Below, piece after piece: positions 38,600 through 63,767 of a DNA stretch of 64,000 nucleotides. Location: assembly GCA_008360975.2 (NCBI GenBank), contig CM039192.1:7036194-7100193 (forward strand). Reading direction: 5' to 3'. This stretch comes from Lichenostomus cassidix (taxonomy: Eukaryota > Chordata > Aves > Passeriformes > Meliphagidae). The position numbers and the translations under genes were made by a program. The notes beneath the pieces were generated by a model. The model did not search any database and was not told the DNA's origin. It worked only from the letters and a program-made list of their open reading frames with translations. Each line of letters starts with the position of its first letter. Within the stretch, counting starts at the first letter, position 1.

Positions 38600-38902
38600 A
38601 TTGTCGGCTCGCTGCCCACCAGGGAACGAACCCGATTTTTTGGGCAACATCCCTGTGCCGGCGGGGCGGACAGCCCTAAAATGGCGGCGCCCAGTGAGGC
38701 TTCAGCCCGCCCGCGTCACGTGGCCGCCGTGTCCCGCCATTGCATCAGCCGGGGGGCGGGGCGCCGCGGGGAGGGGCGGGGCTGGCCTAAAAGTGACGGC
38801 CAACGCAGCCAATGGGAGCTGGCGTCCGGCAGAGGGGCGGGGCGCAGTGGGCGCTGCGGCGCGGCCGGAGGAGCGGAGCGAGGGGCGGCGGCGGCCGCGC
38901 AG
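38600..38902 (+). promoter_or_regulatory. AARS1: CpG-island promoter and non-coding first exon of AARS1
   Basis: GC-rich block with AAAATGGCGGC (YY1-type) at 38678, an E-box CACGTG at 38717, a GC box near 38772 and a CCAAT box at 38809. A strong donor (CGCAG|gtatgg) ends a likely non-coding exon at 38902. The next acceptor (ttgttcag) is at 40277, upstream of the AARS1 ATG. The transcription start is not resolved. Confidence 0.65.
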
Positions 38903-39204
38903 GTATGGCCCGAGGGGCCTGGCGGGGTCCGGGCGTCGGGTTTGGCTTCTACGGCCCGGTCGGGATCCGTGGGCACAGGGGAGAGGGGCATGGAGAGGGC
39001 AGGGCGGGAGGGTGACGGTGGCGATGCGCTGGTCGCGCCCCATGCGGGCCCGCGGGGGGATGTCGGGCGGCCGGCGGCGCTGCCGGACACCGCTGTGCCC
39101 TCACCACTCCTCGGGCACTGGAGAGAGGCTGTGTCCGAGCAGGAGCTCTGATAGGCCCTGGGATCGCTGCTGTGCCTGGTCCTCCTCTCCTCGGATCATT
39201 CCCG

Positions 39205-39280
39205 CCTACAGCATCGAGGTTGGACTCGATGAACTCAGAGGACTTTTCCAGTCTAATTGATTCTGTGGTTCTGTGAAGTA
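39205..39280 (+). mobile_element. CR1 LINE 3' tail
   Basis: Short CR1 end, 'gaggttggactcgatgaact' through 'ttgattctgtggttctgtg', plus orientation, in AARS1 intron 1. Confidence 0.7.
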
Positions 39281-39574
39281 CTCCCAGGCCTTGCTCCTAT
39301 GGGGAATTCCCGTCCCTCCGCGCCGCAGCAGGCTGCTGGGAGCTCGCCCCCTGCATGGATCCGCATTGCGCTCTGCTGTCAGGGACAGCCCGGTGTACCC
39401 GCAGGACACGGGCGGTGCTGCCCTCCAGGCTGTCACCTGCCGCTGGTGTGCGTGTGGGGATGTGGGTCCCCTCAAGGCCTCCTGGCATCCCTGGAGCTGG
39501 CTCTGCTTTGATAGGGAGGGTGGACAAGGTGATATTTAGGGGTCATTTCCAAACTTGGCTGTTCTGTGATTTAG

Positions 39575-39975
39575 TCATCGAATCACAGAATGGTTTGGGT
39601 TGGAAGGGACCTTAAAGCCCATCTGGTTTCAACACCCTTGCCATAAGGCAGGGACACCTTCCACTAGACCATGCTGCTCCAAACCCCATCCAGCCTGGCC
39701 TTGAACACTTCCAGGGATGGGGAAGCCACAGCTTCTCTGGGCAGCTTGTGCCAAGGCCTCACCACCCTTGCAGGGAAGAATTTATTCCTAGTATCTAACC
39801 TAAATCTCTCCTTTTTCCATTTAAAACTGTTCCGCCTTGTCATATTGTTATCTGCCCATGTAAAAAGTGGCTTTTCCTCTTTTATATAAGCCCTCTTAAA
39901 TACTGGCAAGCTGTAATGATGTCTCCTCACTCTCTGCATTTAATCACCTTGAATGCTTTGATGACTTGGCAGTCC
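39575..39975 (-). mobile_element. CR1 LINE, 5'-truncated copy
   Basis: Starts 'aatcacagaatggtttgggt' and continues through 'cagggacaccttccactaga' and 'aagaatttattcctagtatc'. This is about 400 bases of CR1 in minus orientation within AARS1 intron 1. Confidence 0.9.
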
Positions 39976-40342
39976 CTCTGTCCCCAGCAAGGCAAATGCA
40001 ACCTACTAAACTTAGTATTCATGTGAATTTGAAATTTTAAAAGTGTATGTTTTCAAAGAATGGGTAACTTGAGGTAGAGCCCCAGAAATCAGGGAGGTTG
40101 GGGGAAAGGAAGTTTGAGGTTGGGCCACCACTGTTTGGATCAGGCCAGTGGTTAAACTGAGGTGTCAGTGTGTATTTAACAATGTGGAGAAACCCTTTCA
40201 GGAGTTGGAGACAATGATCCTAATGTTCAGCTTGAGCTGACAGCGCATCAGAGCATTGTTTGTTGCTCTTTGTTCAGATTGCACCGAGGTTTTGCCTCTT
40301 TTCTGCTGCTTGCTTTGGAGAGCGGCGACTCCCAGCTTCCAG

Positions 40343-54317
<13,975 letters not shown>

Positions 54318-54377
54318 CTGAGGGGGGAACCCCGGCCCCTTTGTCTCCCTGTCTGTTCCTTGCGCGGGTTTCCTGTC

Positions 54378-54383
54378 AATAAA
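54378..54383 (+). terminator. AARS1: Poly(A) signal of AARS1
   Basis: AATAAA about 60 bases after the AARS1 stop and 140 bases before the EXOSC6 ATG. A GC-rich stretch follows that must also serve as the EXOSC6 promoter. Confidence 0.85.
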
Positions 54384-54522
54384 GGCTCCCTGCCCCGCGC
54401 TCTGTCCCCGGCTCTGCTGGGGGGCGGGACAGGATGGGAGGGGATGGGGTGGGATCGCCCTGCCAGTCACAGCCTGTGCCCGCCCCCTGCTCGTGCCCCG
54501 CCTGCTCGGTGTCCCGCCGAAC

Positions 54523-55374
54523 ATGCCGCTGGATCACCGCCGCCTGCGCGGCCCGGAGGAGTCGCAGCCGCCGACGCTGTGGGCAGCGACCGCGGCCGAG
54601 GATGAGGAGGACGAGGAGTGCGCGGGTGCGGCGCCGCGGGACCCCTGTGCCCTGCGGCCGCTGTTCGCGCGGGCCGGGCTGTTGAGCCAGGCGCAGGGCT
54701 CGGCCTACGTGGAGTTAGGCAGCGGCACCAAGGTGCTCTGCGCCGCCTGGGGCCCTCGGGAGTCGGCCGAGCCCGGCCCGGGCCGGCTGCTCTGCGAGTT
54801 CCGCCGGGCGCCCTTCGCGGGACGCGGGGCGCGGGGCCGGCCGGGCGGGGCGGCGGAGCGGGAGGCGGAACGCGAGGCGGCGGCGGCGCTGCGGGAGGCG
54901 CTGGAGCCGGCGGTGCGGCTGGGCCGGTACCCGCGGGCCCGCCTGGCCGTCAGCGCGCTGCTGCTGCAGGACGGGGGCTCGGCGCTGGCCGCCGCCGTCA
55001 GTGCCGCCGCCCTGGCGCTGGCGGACGCGGGCGTGGAGATGTACGACCTGGCCGTGGGCTGCGCGCTGTGCCGGCCGCCCGCGCCCGCCGCCTCATGGAT
55101 GCTGCAGCCCGCCGAGCCCGAGGAGCGCCGCGCCGCCGCCCGCCTCACGCTGGCCCTGCTGCCCGCCCTCAACCAGGTGTCGGCCGTGCTGGGGGGCGGC
55201 CGGGGCGGCCCGCCCGAGGACTGGGCGCAAGCCCTGCGGCTCGGCCTCGATGGCTGCCACCGGCAGTACCCCGTGCTGCGGCAGAGCCTGCTGCGGGCTG
55301 CCCAGCGCCGCGATGCCGCCGCCGCTGCCACCGCCGCTGCCACCGCCAGTGCCGCCGCTGCCACCAGCGCCTGA
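54523..55374 (+). CDS. EXOSC6: EXOSC6 (MTR3), RNA exosome ring subunit, intronless
   Basis: One of six RNase PH-like subunits of the exosome core ring; MTR3 pairs with RRP42 (EXOSC7). The ring is catalytically inactive in animals and channels RNA to the nuclease subunits. The single uninterrupted exon gives 283 aa (human about 272). Landmarks shared with human: DHRRLRGPEESQPP at the start, RPLFARAGLLSQAQGSAY, RRAPFAGR, QEALEPAVRLGRYPRA-like LREALEPAVRLGRYPRA, ALADAGVEMYDL, and GLDGCHRQYPVL near the end. The ATG at 54523 gives the same N terminus as human (MP-DHRR). The gene is extremely GC-rich and CpG-rich. The C terminus ends in an Ala/Thr-rich tail coded by GCC/ACC repeats. Tight same-strand placement after AARS1 is as in human 16q22. 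Confidence 0.97.
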   Translation: MPLDHRRLRGPEESQPPTLWAATAAEDEEDEECAGAAPRDPCALRPLFARAGLLSQAQGSAYVELGSGTKVLCAAWGPRESAEPGPGRLLCEFRRAPFAGRGARGRPGGAAEREAEREAAAALREALEPAVRLGRYPRARLAVSALLLQDGGSALAAAVSAAALALADAGVEMYDLAVGCALCRPPAPAASWMLQPAEPEERRAAARLTLALLPALNQVSAVLGGGRGGPPEDWAQALRLGLDGCHRQYPVLRQSLLRAAQRRDAAAAATAAATASAAAATSA

Positions 55375-56600
55375 GTGCCCGTGAGACCTGCGTGCCCCAG
55401 TCTGGAGATGGACTCGTCTCCCAGAGCCCATCCAAGCTGCCTTCAATGCTGCCGGAGACCTCTGGAGCCTGTCTGATCCACGCCTCATTGTTGGGGATTA
55501 AAATAACTTTACTTTTATAATATTAGAGGTTTGTTAAGTTTAAGCTCAGTTGTAACTGCTGGAGAATCCCCCGAACCAGCCTGATCGATGCCTCATGCTG
55601 CTGGAGACCCTCCTGAGCCAACCCACGTGCTGCTGGAGACCCCCTGGTGCTGCCCACACAGCTGAAGGCCCAAGAACTCTGCTCAAAAATGCTGGAGTCT
55701 GCACCCCCACTACCATCGGAGAGCCCCCAAAGCAGCGCCCACACTACCAGAGCACCCCAGAGTGCACCTGAGGAGCCCCCATGTTGCTGGAGACCATTCC
55801 TGACTGGCACCACAGGATCCAAACAGCCTTGCCACGGTTCTGAAGCCCCCCAAGAAGAGCCTCCATGCTGCCTCAGCAGCCACAGCCTGCCTAAGAACTC
55901 CCTCCAAGCAGCTGCCAGCACTATGGGACCCCACATCTCTCCCCAGGGTGGTTACAGTACCAGGCTCAGAGCCTCACTCCAAGTTCCCCACCATAACCAT
56001 CCATGCAGGCAGCATCCAGGCAGCACCAGGCAGGCACCACATCGTGGCATGGACTGAGCATCCCTCGGACTTCCTGCCCAGGCAGTGCATCAGGGCAGCA
56101 GAGTTGTGTTTTGTTTGTTTTTTTATAATAATAAATCATCTTTTTTCTGATGAGTCCTTTTCCTGCATGGCCTCTGCCAGCTATTGGGTCACCCCCCTCT
56201 GCTCCCACTTGTACTTGAGCACTGGGGAGACTGGGTGCTTCCTTGGAATCTGGTTATTCCTGGAGATGGAGTGGAGCAGGTGGTCCTATGTGCCAAACGA
56301 TACAATGGTGGGCTGGTTGGGAATATTCTAGGTATTTTCCATTGGGAAACAGAGCAGAGCTGCACTCCTGCCTCTGGTTGAGCTGTAGGAAAGGCAGCAT
56401 CCAAGTAAGCCCTCAGAGCTGGGGGCTGTGTCTGGCAGCACATAAAATGGGGTACAAAAATTAAACTTGCACTTCAGATTGTTAAAAACTGCATTGGAGT
56501 CAAATAACCAAAGAAAAGAAATGCAAATTATTTTTCTTCCCAACACAATACAGTCTTTTACCAGAGCAAATTAGAAAATACAGAACAAGTTTCTACCAGT
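55375..56600 (+). other. EXOSC6: EXOSC6 3'UTR and downstream repeat-like sequence
   Basis: A close ATTAAA at 55497 and an AATAAA at 56130 are candidate polyadenylation signals. Between them, degenerate copies of 'tgctgctggagacc' occur near 55449, 55600, 55630 and 55788, spaced irregularly; this may be an extended 3'UTR. I see no further gene from 55375 to the minus-strand gene ending at 57377. Confidence 0.5.
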
Positions 56601-57376
56601 GAGAGAAGGACAACCAAGAAATGAAGGACACAGAACTGAAACACGACACTGGGGAGCACAGGGGGGACCAGGGGCCCTTGTAAAGCTCTTGCTGGAGTCC
56701 TGCTGGCCACAGACTCGATGCCTGGCTAAGAACAACCCGTGGAAAACCAGTAAGGAAAACGCATTTGGAGGAGGGGCAAATGGGAGTGATTGGGTTGGCA
56801 TTGCCCCACTGCTGGTCCTGCAGCTGCCATTAGAGCTATGCTTGGCACCAACCAACTTCCTAAAGCCGGCTTAGGGTGGTTCTTATGGGATGCTGAGCAG
56901 CTCTGAATGCCATCCTGGGCTGTACCCATGCCTGTGGCACCAATTCCCAGGGTCTGAATGTTGGGGTGCGACCTGTGCTGTAGGGGTGGGAGCTTGGGCT
57001 GCTTCCTCTGTGCTCCCCAGCATCCTGTGGCTGAGGTGATACTGGCAGCAAGGCAGATGGAATTTGGGATGCTCCTTTGGGATACAGTCCTCTCTATTTT
57101 TTTGCTGCTCCCCTCTCTCCCCAGGCCAGCTCTGCTTATCCATAGGTCTGAAAACAGGAGGAAAAAGGAAACAAGTGCACTGGAACACAAAAACTTCTCT
57201 CGCCAGAGCTGGCTGGCAACTCCCAGGGTGGGACACAGGGCTGCCGGCAGCAGGGGATAGCCTTGCCGAGGGCAGGCACCTCATGTGTGTGGTACTACCT
57301 GGAAGCCTCAAAAGAAATAAAGAACACAAGCTAGGAAGGACTGGCCATACAGGAAGGCCACAGCATCCCAGTCCAG

Positions 57377-60300
57377 CTACTGGCTCCCCTCAGGGTCCGA
57401 CATGTGGGTTTTCACCTGTGAGGAGAAACACAGCATGACCATCCTGTGATGCACTCCAGCAGCAGGATCAAACCCAGCACCCTGCCCAGCACGGGGGTTC
57501 CTGGGATCCCACACCCAGCTGAGGCATGCAGATGTGGCAGCAGCATCTTTGATAAAAGGTATTTCTGCTCTGAGGGTTTTTTTGTAGCCTCAGAGCTGGA
57601 GTGATGCACACCCAGGTGTTTCCTGCAGGGTGCTTGGGAATGTCCTGGAGGTACTGAAGGTTTTAGCCCTGGCACACAGCTGGAATGGCTTGGGGAACCC
57701 CCATGGAGCATTTAATCTATTCCAGGCATCCCTCACCAGCAAGCAGGGATGGATTTTAGGGAAGCAGAAAGCTTGGCATAAGATCTGGCTCCCCTCTTAC
57801 CATCTCCTCTGTGTCTGTGCTCTCCTCAGCACTGTCAACGTTGCGCAGGTCGCTGTGCCCATCAGCCCCCGTCCCCTCCTTCCCCCGTGACTCCCGTGAC
57901 CCCTCTCTCACTGGGGATGGCGACTTTGTGCCTGGCTCTGCCCTCTTCTTCTCGCTCTCCTTGGACCCTGCAAAGGCAGAGACAGAAGAAATTTGGGGTA
58001 CCTGTGCAAACACCAGCCCTGTCCTTGCCAGCTTCCCTTGTGCCAGCCAAAAAGCTGAGCTCTTGTCTGCCAGCCTAGGGAAGGGAATGGATACAGGGGA
58101 TTTGCCCAGTCAGCTCTGCATGTGCTGAGCACACAGGGAGGGACCCCTTACACCCAGTTCTGGGTCCAGGCCTGTGAGCTGCCTGGCACAGACATGCAAG
58201 TGTTGGAGGGTCTGCAGCCATTCCCCTCACCTGTGAGACGCTCTCTCCGCTGGTCCATGCGGTCCAGGCTCTCCAGCAGACTGTCCACCTGTGCCTTGAT
58301 CTGGCTCAGCTCCCCCTTGATGGAGTGCAACTCTTCAGCTCGCACTGCAGAGAGAGGAGCCATGAGGACGCCACCCAGAGCCAGGAGCACACACCATCCT
58401 GGGCAGCTAGCTCTGGAGCATCCCCCTCTCCAGAGCATTCCTCCTCTCTGGAGCATTCTCCTAAACAAAACATTCTCCTCTATGAAACATCCTCCCCTCT
58501 GGGCATGCTTGGGGAACAGGAATGGATCCAGTGTAGCCCATGCTGTGTCTGCTGGAGCTGGGGACTCACAGCAATAGGATCAGCACCAAGCGGGACCTCC
58601 GGGCTCTGGCACTGCTCCAAAGCACCAAGATGCAAGAACTCAGCTTTCTCTTCCTCCCAGCCCTGTTACACTTACACTTGGTCCGTCCGGTTGTAGAGCT
58701 GGTGCTGCTCCTTGTCCCAGACTGGGGACTCAGGCTGCTCTTGCTTCCTGCTCCCAAACGAGTCCGTCTGGTCTTGACTGGGATGCGGTTAATGAGGGGA
58801 GGGATCTTCTGGTACTCATACACCCTGCAAGGGCACAAGAGCACAGTGGTGTGAGCACAACCTCAGAGGTGCAGCAGCAGCCCCTGCCAGCCAAGAGAGT
58901 ATCTCCTGAGGTCCCTGTGCAGTAAAGAACCCTCAGCCTGGGCACTGCCCTGCCCACACACTGTCTCTGCCCCATGTATCTGTACCCAAGGGCCCCAGCC
59001 TGGGGAAGCTGCAGGTCCCCAAAATGGGGAAACACCACCGAGCCTTTGTCTAAGGCAAGGGGACAGATGCCCGGGAACACCCCATTTTTCCACAGTCAGA
59101 GATACAGTTGAGTGCCAAACCCACACATGCTCAGCTCATCTCACTCCTGGGATGCTGCGCTCACCGGTACGGGAAGTCGTCCCTGTAGAGATCATAGTCC
59201 AGGTCGCAGTTGCTGCTGCAGAAGTGGGAGAGAGGAGAACATATCACCTGCCCTGCGGGTCCACAGACACCGTGGAGCAGTCACTGCTGGGCACAGCACC
59301 CACCCAGCCTTCATCCCTTGGGAGTGGGAGGCATCCCAGAGGATCCCATGCAAGCTGCTGCATGCTCCAGGAGGTGGCTGTGTCCTGGGAGGGATCTTCC
59401 TCAGAGGCAAACAAGAGTGTTGAGGGGGATGGTGAGAGTCCCCAGGGCAGCATCAGCAAGGTCTGCTCTCAGGAAGCTGCATTTAGAATGCCTGATGTTA
59501 AATTTCATGGTTGTGGTTCCATGCACATGCTGTCAGCTTGCTTGGCTCCAAATTAAGAAGTGATCTGTTGACAGATCCCTTCCACTGCAGGCAGTGGCAT
59601 TCCAGTAATAAATCATGCACTCTGGACCAGGAGCAGGGAGTGGGAGAAGGAGATGGAAGAAGAGGAAGAGGAAAGATGCTGATGTTCATTTTGCTGTTTC
59701 AGCTCTTGCAGATTCAGGATGCGTAGGATTAAGCCTAACCCAAGAGGAGACAAAGCCATGCTCTGAGTATCACTATCACTTGGAGCAGGGAGCCTTCATG
59801 CTGCCAGGAATGGGGGGACCAGGACAAGGTTCCCGAGGGCTACAGATTTGGCTGCAGATGAACTTGTCACCTCAGGATCAATGCAGGAACTTAGGGAGAG
59901 CTGGAGGTCTTCTAGGGGGCTCACAGGCAAGTTAGGCTGCCCTGCCTGAGGCACCAAGCCTAGGCAGCTTGGAGCCCATCCTGGGTCAGAGGCATCCCCT
60001 GTCCCTCTGCCACTCTGCCTTCTTCAAGAATCATCTGCACAGGACACAGCCCACAAGCATCAGCCCTTCTGGTAAGGGTGAGCTGGCAGCCCTGGGGAAC
60101 CAGGACCCACCTATTCCTGTGCTTTACACCTGGGGTACAATTTTTGGGGTGTATTTTGGGAGCTTTTGGTCCAAGCTTGCTGCCTTCCCAGTTTCCTTCA
60201 CTGTGATGGGGATGGCAAGTCCTTCACATCCTCATCTCCTGCCTCTCAGAGAGGAAGGTTGCAGCCTGCCCTGGGGAAGAGGGGATGGGCAGATGGAAAG

Positions 60301-63300
60301 GTGTCCTTACCTACACACAGGGCACAGGGGAGGTGCCCCCTCCAATGGCTGCTGGTGCTGCATGGAGCCCATGCCAAAAGGGACAGGGATGCCACAGGCC
60401 ACCCTGTGTTGTGGGACAACAGGTGAAACTGCAGCACAGCTAGTCTTGGGGTCTAGCACCTAACTGGGGACACAACAAGGGGTTTCCTGGCTCAGCTCTT
60501 TGCTCAGAGCATCCCCTGGGAAGAGCAAAAGCAGTGGCTGCCACGCTCCAGCGCCCAAGGGGGCCAGCAGTCCCGGCCCTCCAGTGCTGCATCCCTTCAG
60601 CTCCATGGCAACAGGCAGAGCAATTAGTTCAGTCAGGGTGTTCACAAAAAAAGATCTAACAAGACAGGAGCCCAGCTCTGATCCCCTCCTCACCATACAT
60701 CCACTGAGGCGTGGAGCCAAAAGTGCACAGGGATGGGGACCAGTTCTTCATCTACCACTTGTGCCACCATCACCATCACCTACTGCCATCCTCAGGGCAA
60801 TTGCCATCCCTGTGTGCCTCTACAGGGGTGTCTGTCCCTGAGGAGCAGCATTTAGAAGCCATAGTTGCAACTGATGTTGACATAGAATCATAGAATCCTG
60901 GAATGGTTTTGGTTGGAAGAGTCCTTAAAGATCTCATTTCAAATCCCCTGCCATGGGCAGTGACACCTTCCACTATACCAGGTTGTTCCAAGTGCTGTCC
61001 AACCTGATCTTGAACACCTCCTGGGATGGGATATCCACAGCTTCTCTGGGCAGCCTGTGCCAGGACCTCACCACCCTCACAGGGAAGAATTTATTCCTTA
61101 TGTCCAACCTCAACTTGCCCCCTGACACTTACTGGGGGGCAAGATCTGTAGCAGGTGTGGAGATCACAGAGCTCTGCTTGTTCTCCCACCACCTTCAGAT
61201 ATGAAAGGGGAATCCCCACACCCCATTAGTGACACACACCAGGAGGGGCCTGGCGAGGACTCCAGATGGCACCTGTACACTGGGTAATGCTCCAAGAGCC
61301 CCGTTGGGATAAGGCAGGGATGTCCCTACCCGCTCCTCCCAGCTGGAATAGCCAGAGGCGTGAGTGACAGAGAGCAGAGAAGGAAAAGGAGCCAGGTGTG
61401 GGACAATCCCCAGCCCCCAGTGCAGCCCCTCCCCACACACAGGCACTCACTGGTACAAGCTGCTGCTGTGCTGCCTCTTCTGGCCCAGCCTGGCCCGGCT
61501 CGGCTTGGGCTCCCTGGCCATGTCCAGATCTGAGGGGAGAGAGGAGGGAAATGAGCAGTAGAAGGAAAAGGGGATGCCAACATCCTACCCCACACAGACA
61601 AGTCTCTGATACCAGCTTCCCAGCCAGGCTCCATTTCTGGATGGAGATGTCCCACTGCAGAGCAGGAGGATCTCTCTAGATTTTTTGGGAAGGATGGGAG
61701 CAGCCCAAGGTTGTTCTAGAACATGTGGCTCCATGCCGTCCCTTCCCATGGGTGCCCCATCCCAAGGACTCAGTTGGGCAGGCTCCAATTAGGGTGGCAG
61801 AAAGCACTCAGCTGATGAGGGTAGTTAACCTGCAGAGATATTTCTCACCACTGTAGTTAATCCACCTTTGCTAGCACTCCTGCTGGGTGGCTGGGACATT
61901 TTTCAGGAATATCCAGGCCAGTGGGATGCCGGTGAGTGCTGCTGGATGCCAGGGATGGGGGAAGCCCTGTGTCCAGCTGCTTCACCCTCCCGAAGGCTGC
62001 CGAGACACATGTGATGATATGTGGGGTGGAGATGCCTCTGGACGCACAGCTCAGTGATGCCACATCACACCTCCCCAGCGATGCTCTTCATCCCTTCTTT
62101 AGGATTTCACAGCCATCATCCATATAAAAGCCAGCTTGAATTTATTTTCTGCATATACATTTGAGAGGCACCAATGCTCTGGTTTATGAATATCTCCATA
62201 TATTTAGTTTTGCATTTTTAGGACACTCCAAAACCTCTCTGGCCCCTGGGGTGAGGAGACAGCTGAGGGCTCCTTCTTGCACACCCACCCTTGGCCACAG
62301 TAAGTGTGACCAGTTGTTACACAGGTGACATTGTGGATACTCTTGCACCAGGGAAACCTATGCTGAAGCTTCTCAAGTCATCTGGGAACACACCAGCCCA
62401 TGAGAGCAGCCTAGACCTCCCAAGAGCCTGGATGCTGGCCACAGCCCCTCAAGCCCCACTATCCTGCTACCCCTACAGAGAAGGGGGTTTCTGAGCAAGA
62501 TTCAAGGAGAAAGAAACTGGCACTTGTTTGCTTTCCAGGCTGCCACCTTGTGTGATGAAGTCTGTGGGCTGGCCCTGATCTCAGGGTGAACTGGAGAAGG
62601 TGCTCAGTGTTCACCAGGAAATGCTGGCACCAATTTTCCACGGGTGCAGCAGCATCCCTAGGGATGGCTGTGCTCTGCTAAGAGCCAGAGCCCACTGTTA
62701 ACATTCCTCTCTCCAACCCATCACACCTGGTGAGCAGAGACACCCACTGTCCTGCCTGACAGCAGGACAGAGACCTCAGTACCCCAGCCAGGACCCCAGC
62801 CATGGCTAGACACCCTGTCACAGGCCGCTGGAACCATGGGGACTGTCCTGTTAGGGCAAGGGACCCAGCCACCAGGGCTCCATCACCCCAGGCTGATTTA
62901 CCCTGTGACTGGACTCCTTCCCCTGCTCAGTAACAGAAGGGTACTGGGAGAATATTCTTGTCCTGGTGGAGTAATGGTATATTCCTGGGGGAATAATGCA
63001 TGGGGGGTCATCCCAGAACTTAAGAGGATATTCCTGTCCTGGGGGTTATTAGGATGGGGGCATCCTGGTATTGAGAGGACATCCCTGACCTGGGGTTAAT
63101 GGCATGAGGACATTCCCAAACTGGAAGAAATCCCTGTCCTAGAAGGGAATGGCATGGGGACATCCCAGTACTGGGAAGATATTCCTATCCTGAAGCTAAT
63201 TCCTATGGAGAGGTAATGCCATGGGGGCATCCCTGTACCGGGAGAACATCCTTGTCCCAGGGGCGATGGCATGGGAGGACCAGGCATCCCGGGTATTGGG

Positions 63301-63567
63301 AGGTCATCCAGCCCCGAGGAGGGACTGGTAACGCCGTGGTGGGCACCCGGGAGGGGGCCCTTAGTGCACTAGAAGGCTGCAGGGGGACACCCCCGCCTCG
63401 GTCAGAGCTGCCGGTGCCGGGCAAGCATCCCGGTGCCGGAGCATCTCCCGGGGGAGGGGTGCGGGTGGAGAGCCGATCCCGCGGTGGGGCACTCGGGGAG
63501 GGTGGAGGGCCGGATCCGGCCGGTACTCACATCTCCAGCCCGCGTCCCCGCTGCCGAAGAGCGTCAT
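57377..63567 (-). CDS. RALY / hnRNP C-family protein, visible exons lack the RRM
   Basis: Exons in transcript order: 63567-63531, 61529-61451, 59215-59165, 58824-58676, 58344-58231, 57967-57801, 57415-57377; 636 bases, 211 aa plus stop. Family marks: LDMAREPKPSRARLGQKR (hnRNP C/RALY LDINLAxEPK...), DLDYDLYRDDFPYR (FDYDYYRDDF), then a basic linker, and the coiled coil ELHSIKGELSQIKAQVDSLL (RALYL ELQTIKKELTQIKTKIDSLL) that drives oligomerisation. An acidic Ser/Glu-rich tail follows. The family normally begins with an RRM of about 80 residues; none of its motifs occurs on this strand up to 64000. The first exon here (MTLFGSGDAGWR) sits in a CpG island and joins in frame. Either this is an RRM-less product, or RRM exons lie beyond the window and this is an alternative start. 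Exons 2-7 are firm; exon 1 less so. Confidence 0.82.
60880..61125 (-). mobile_element. CR1 LINE, 5'-truncated copy
   Basis: 'catagaatcatagaatcctg' then 'cacctcctgggatgggatat' and 'gggaagaatttattcctta'. CR1 in minus orientation, the same strand as the RALY-like gene, inside its intron between exons 2 and 3. Confidence 0.9.
62945..63300. repeat. Degenerate minisatellite of about 50-bp units
   Basis: About six units marked by 'ggcatggggacatccc' and relatives at about 62999, 63051, 63101, 63151, 63218 and 63268, each followed by 'gggagatattcctgtcctgg'-like sequence. Spacing is 50-52 bases, once 67. It lies in intron 1 of the RALY-like gene next to its CpG island. Confidence 0.8.
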
Positions 63568-63760
63568 GGCCCCGCTCCGGCCCCGCTCCCGCACCCGCAC
63601 CCGCACCCGCACCCCGCGCCCCGCACCGACCGAGCGCGCTGCCACCGGGCGCTACCACCGCCGGGCGGAGGGGCCTCGGGCCGCACCACCGCGGCGCGGC
63701 AGGGGGACACCGCGCCCCGCACGGTGGTCTGTGGCAGCCCCGCTGCCTGTCCCTGCCCGC
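63380..63760 (-). promoter_or_regulatory. CpG-island promoter of the RALY-like gene
   Basis: GC- and CpG-dense block around the predicted first exon. Just upstream of the ATG the minus strand carries about four GGGTGC hexamers (63588-63612). The ATG has a purine at -3. No TATA box; transcription start not resolved. Confidence 0.55.
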
Positions 63761-63767
63761 CCCACTG

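Noticed and set aside
54493..54522. EXOSC6 starting ten codons upstream
   Set aside because: That codon is GTG; the ATG at 54523 aligns with the human N terminus.
54705..55364. 219-residue antisense frame over EXOSC6
   Set aside because: Shadow of the GC-rich EXOSC6 coding strand.
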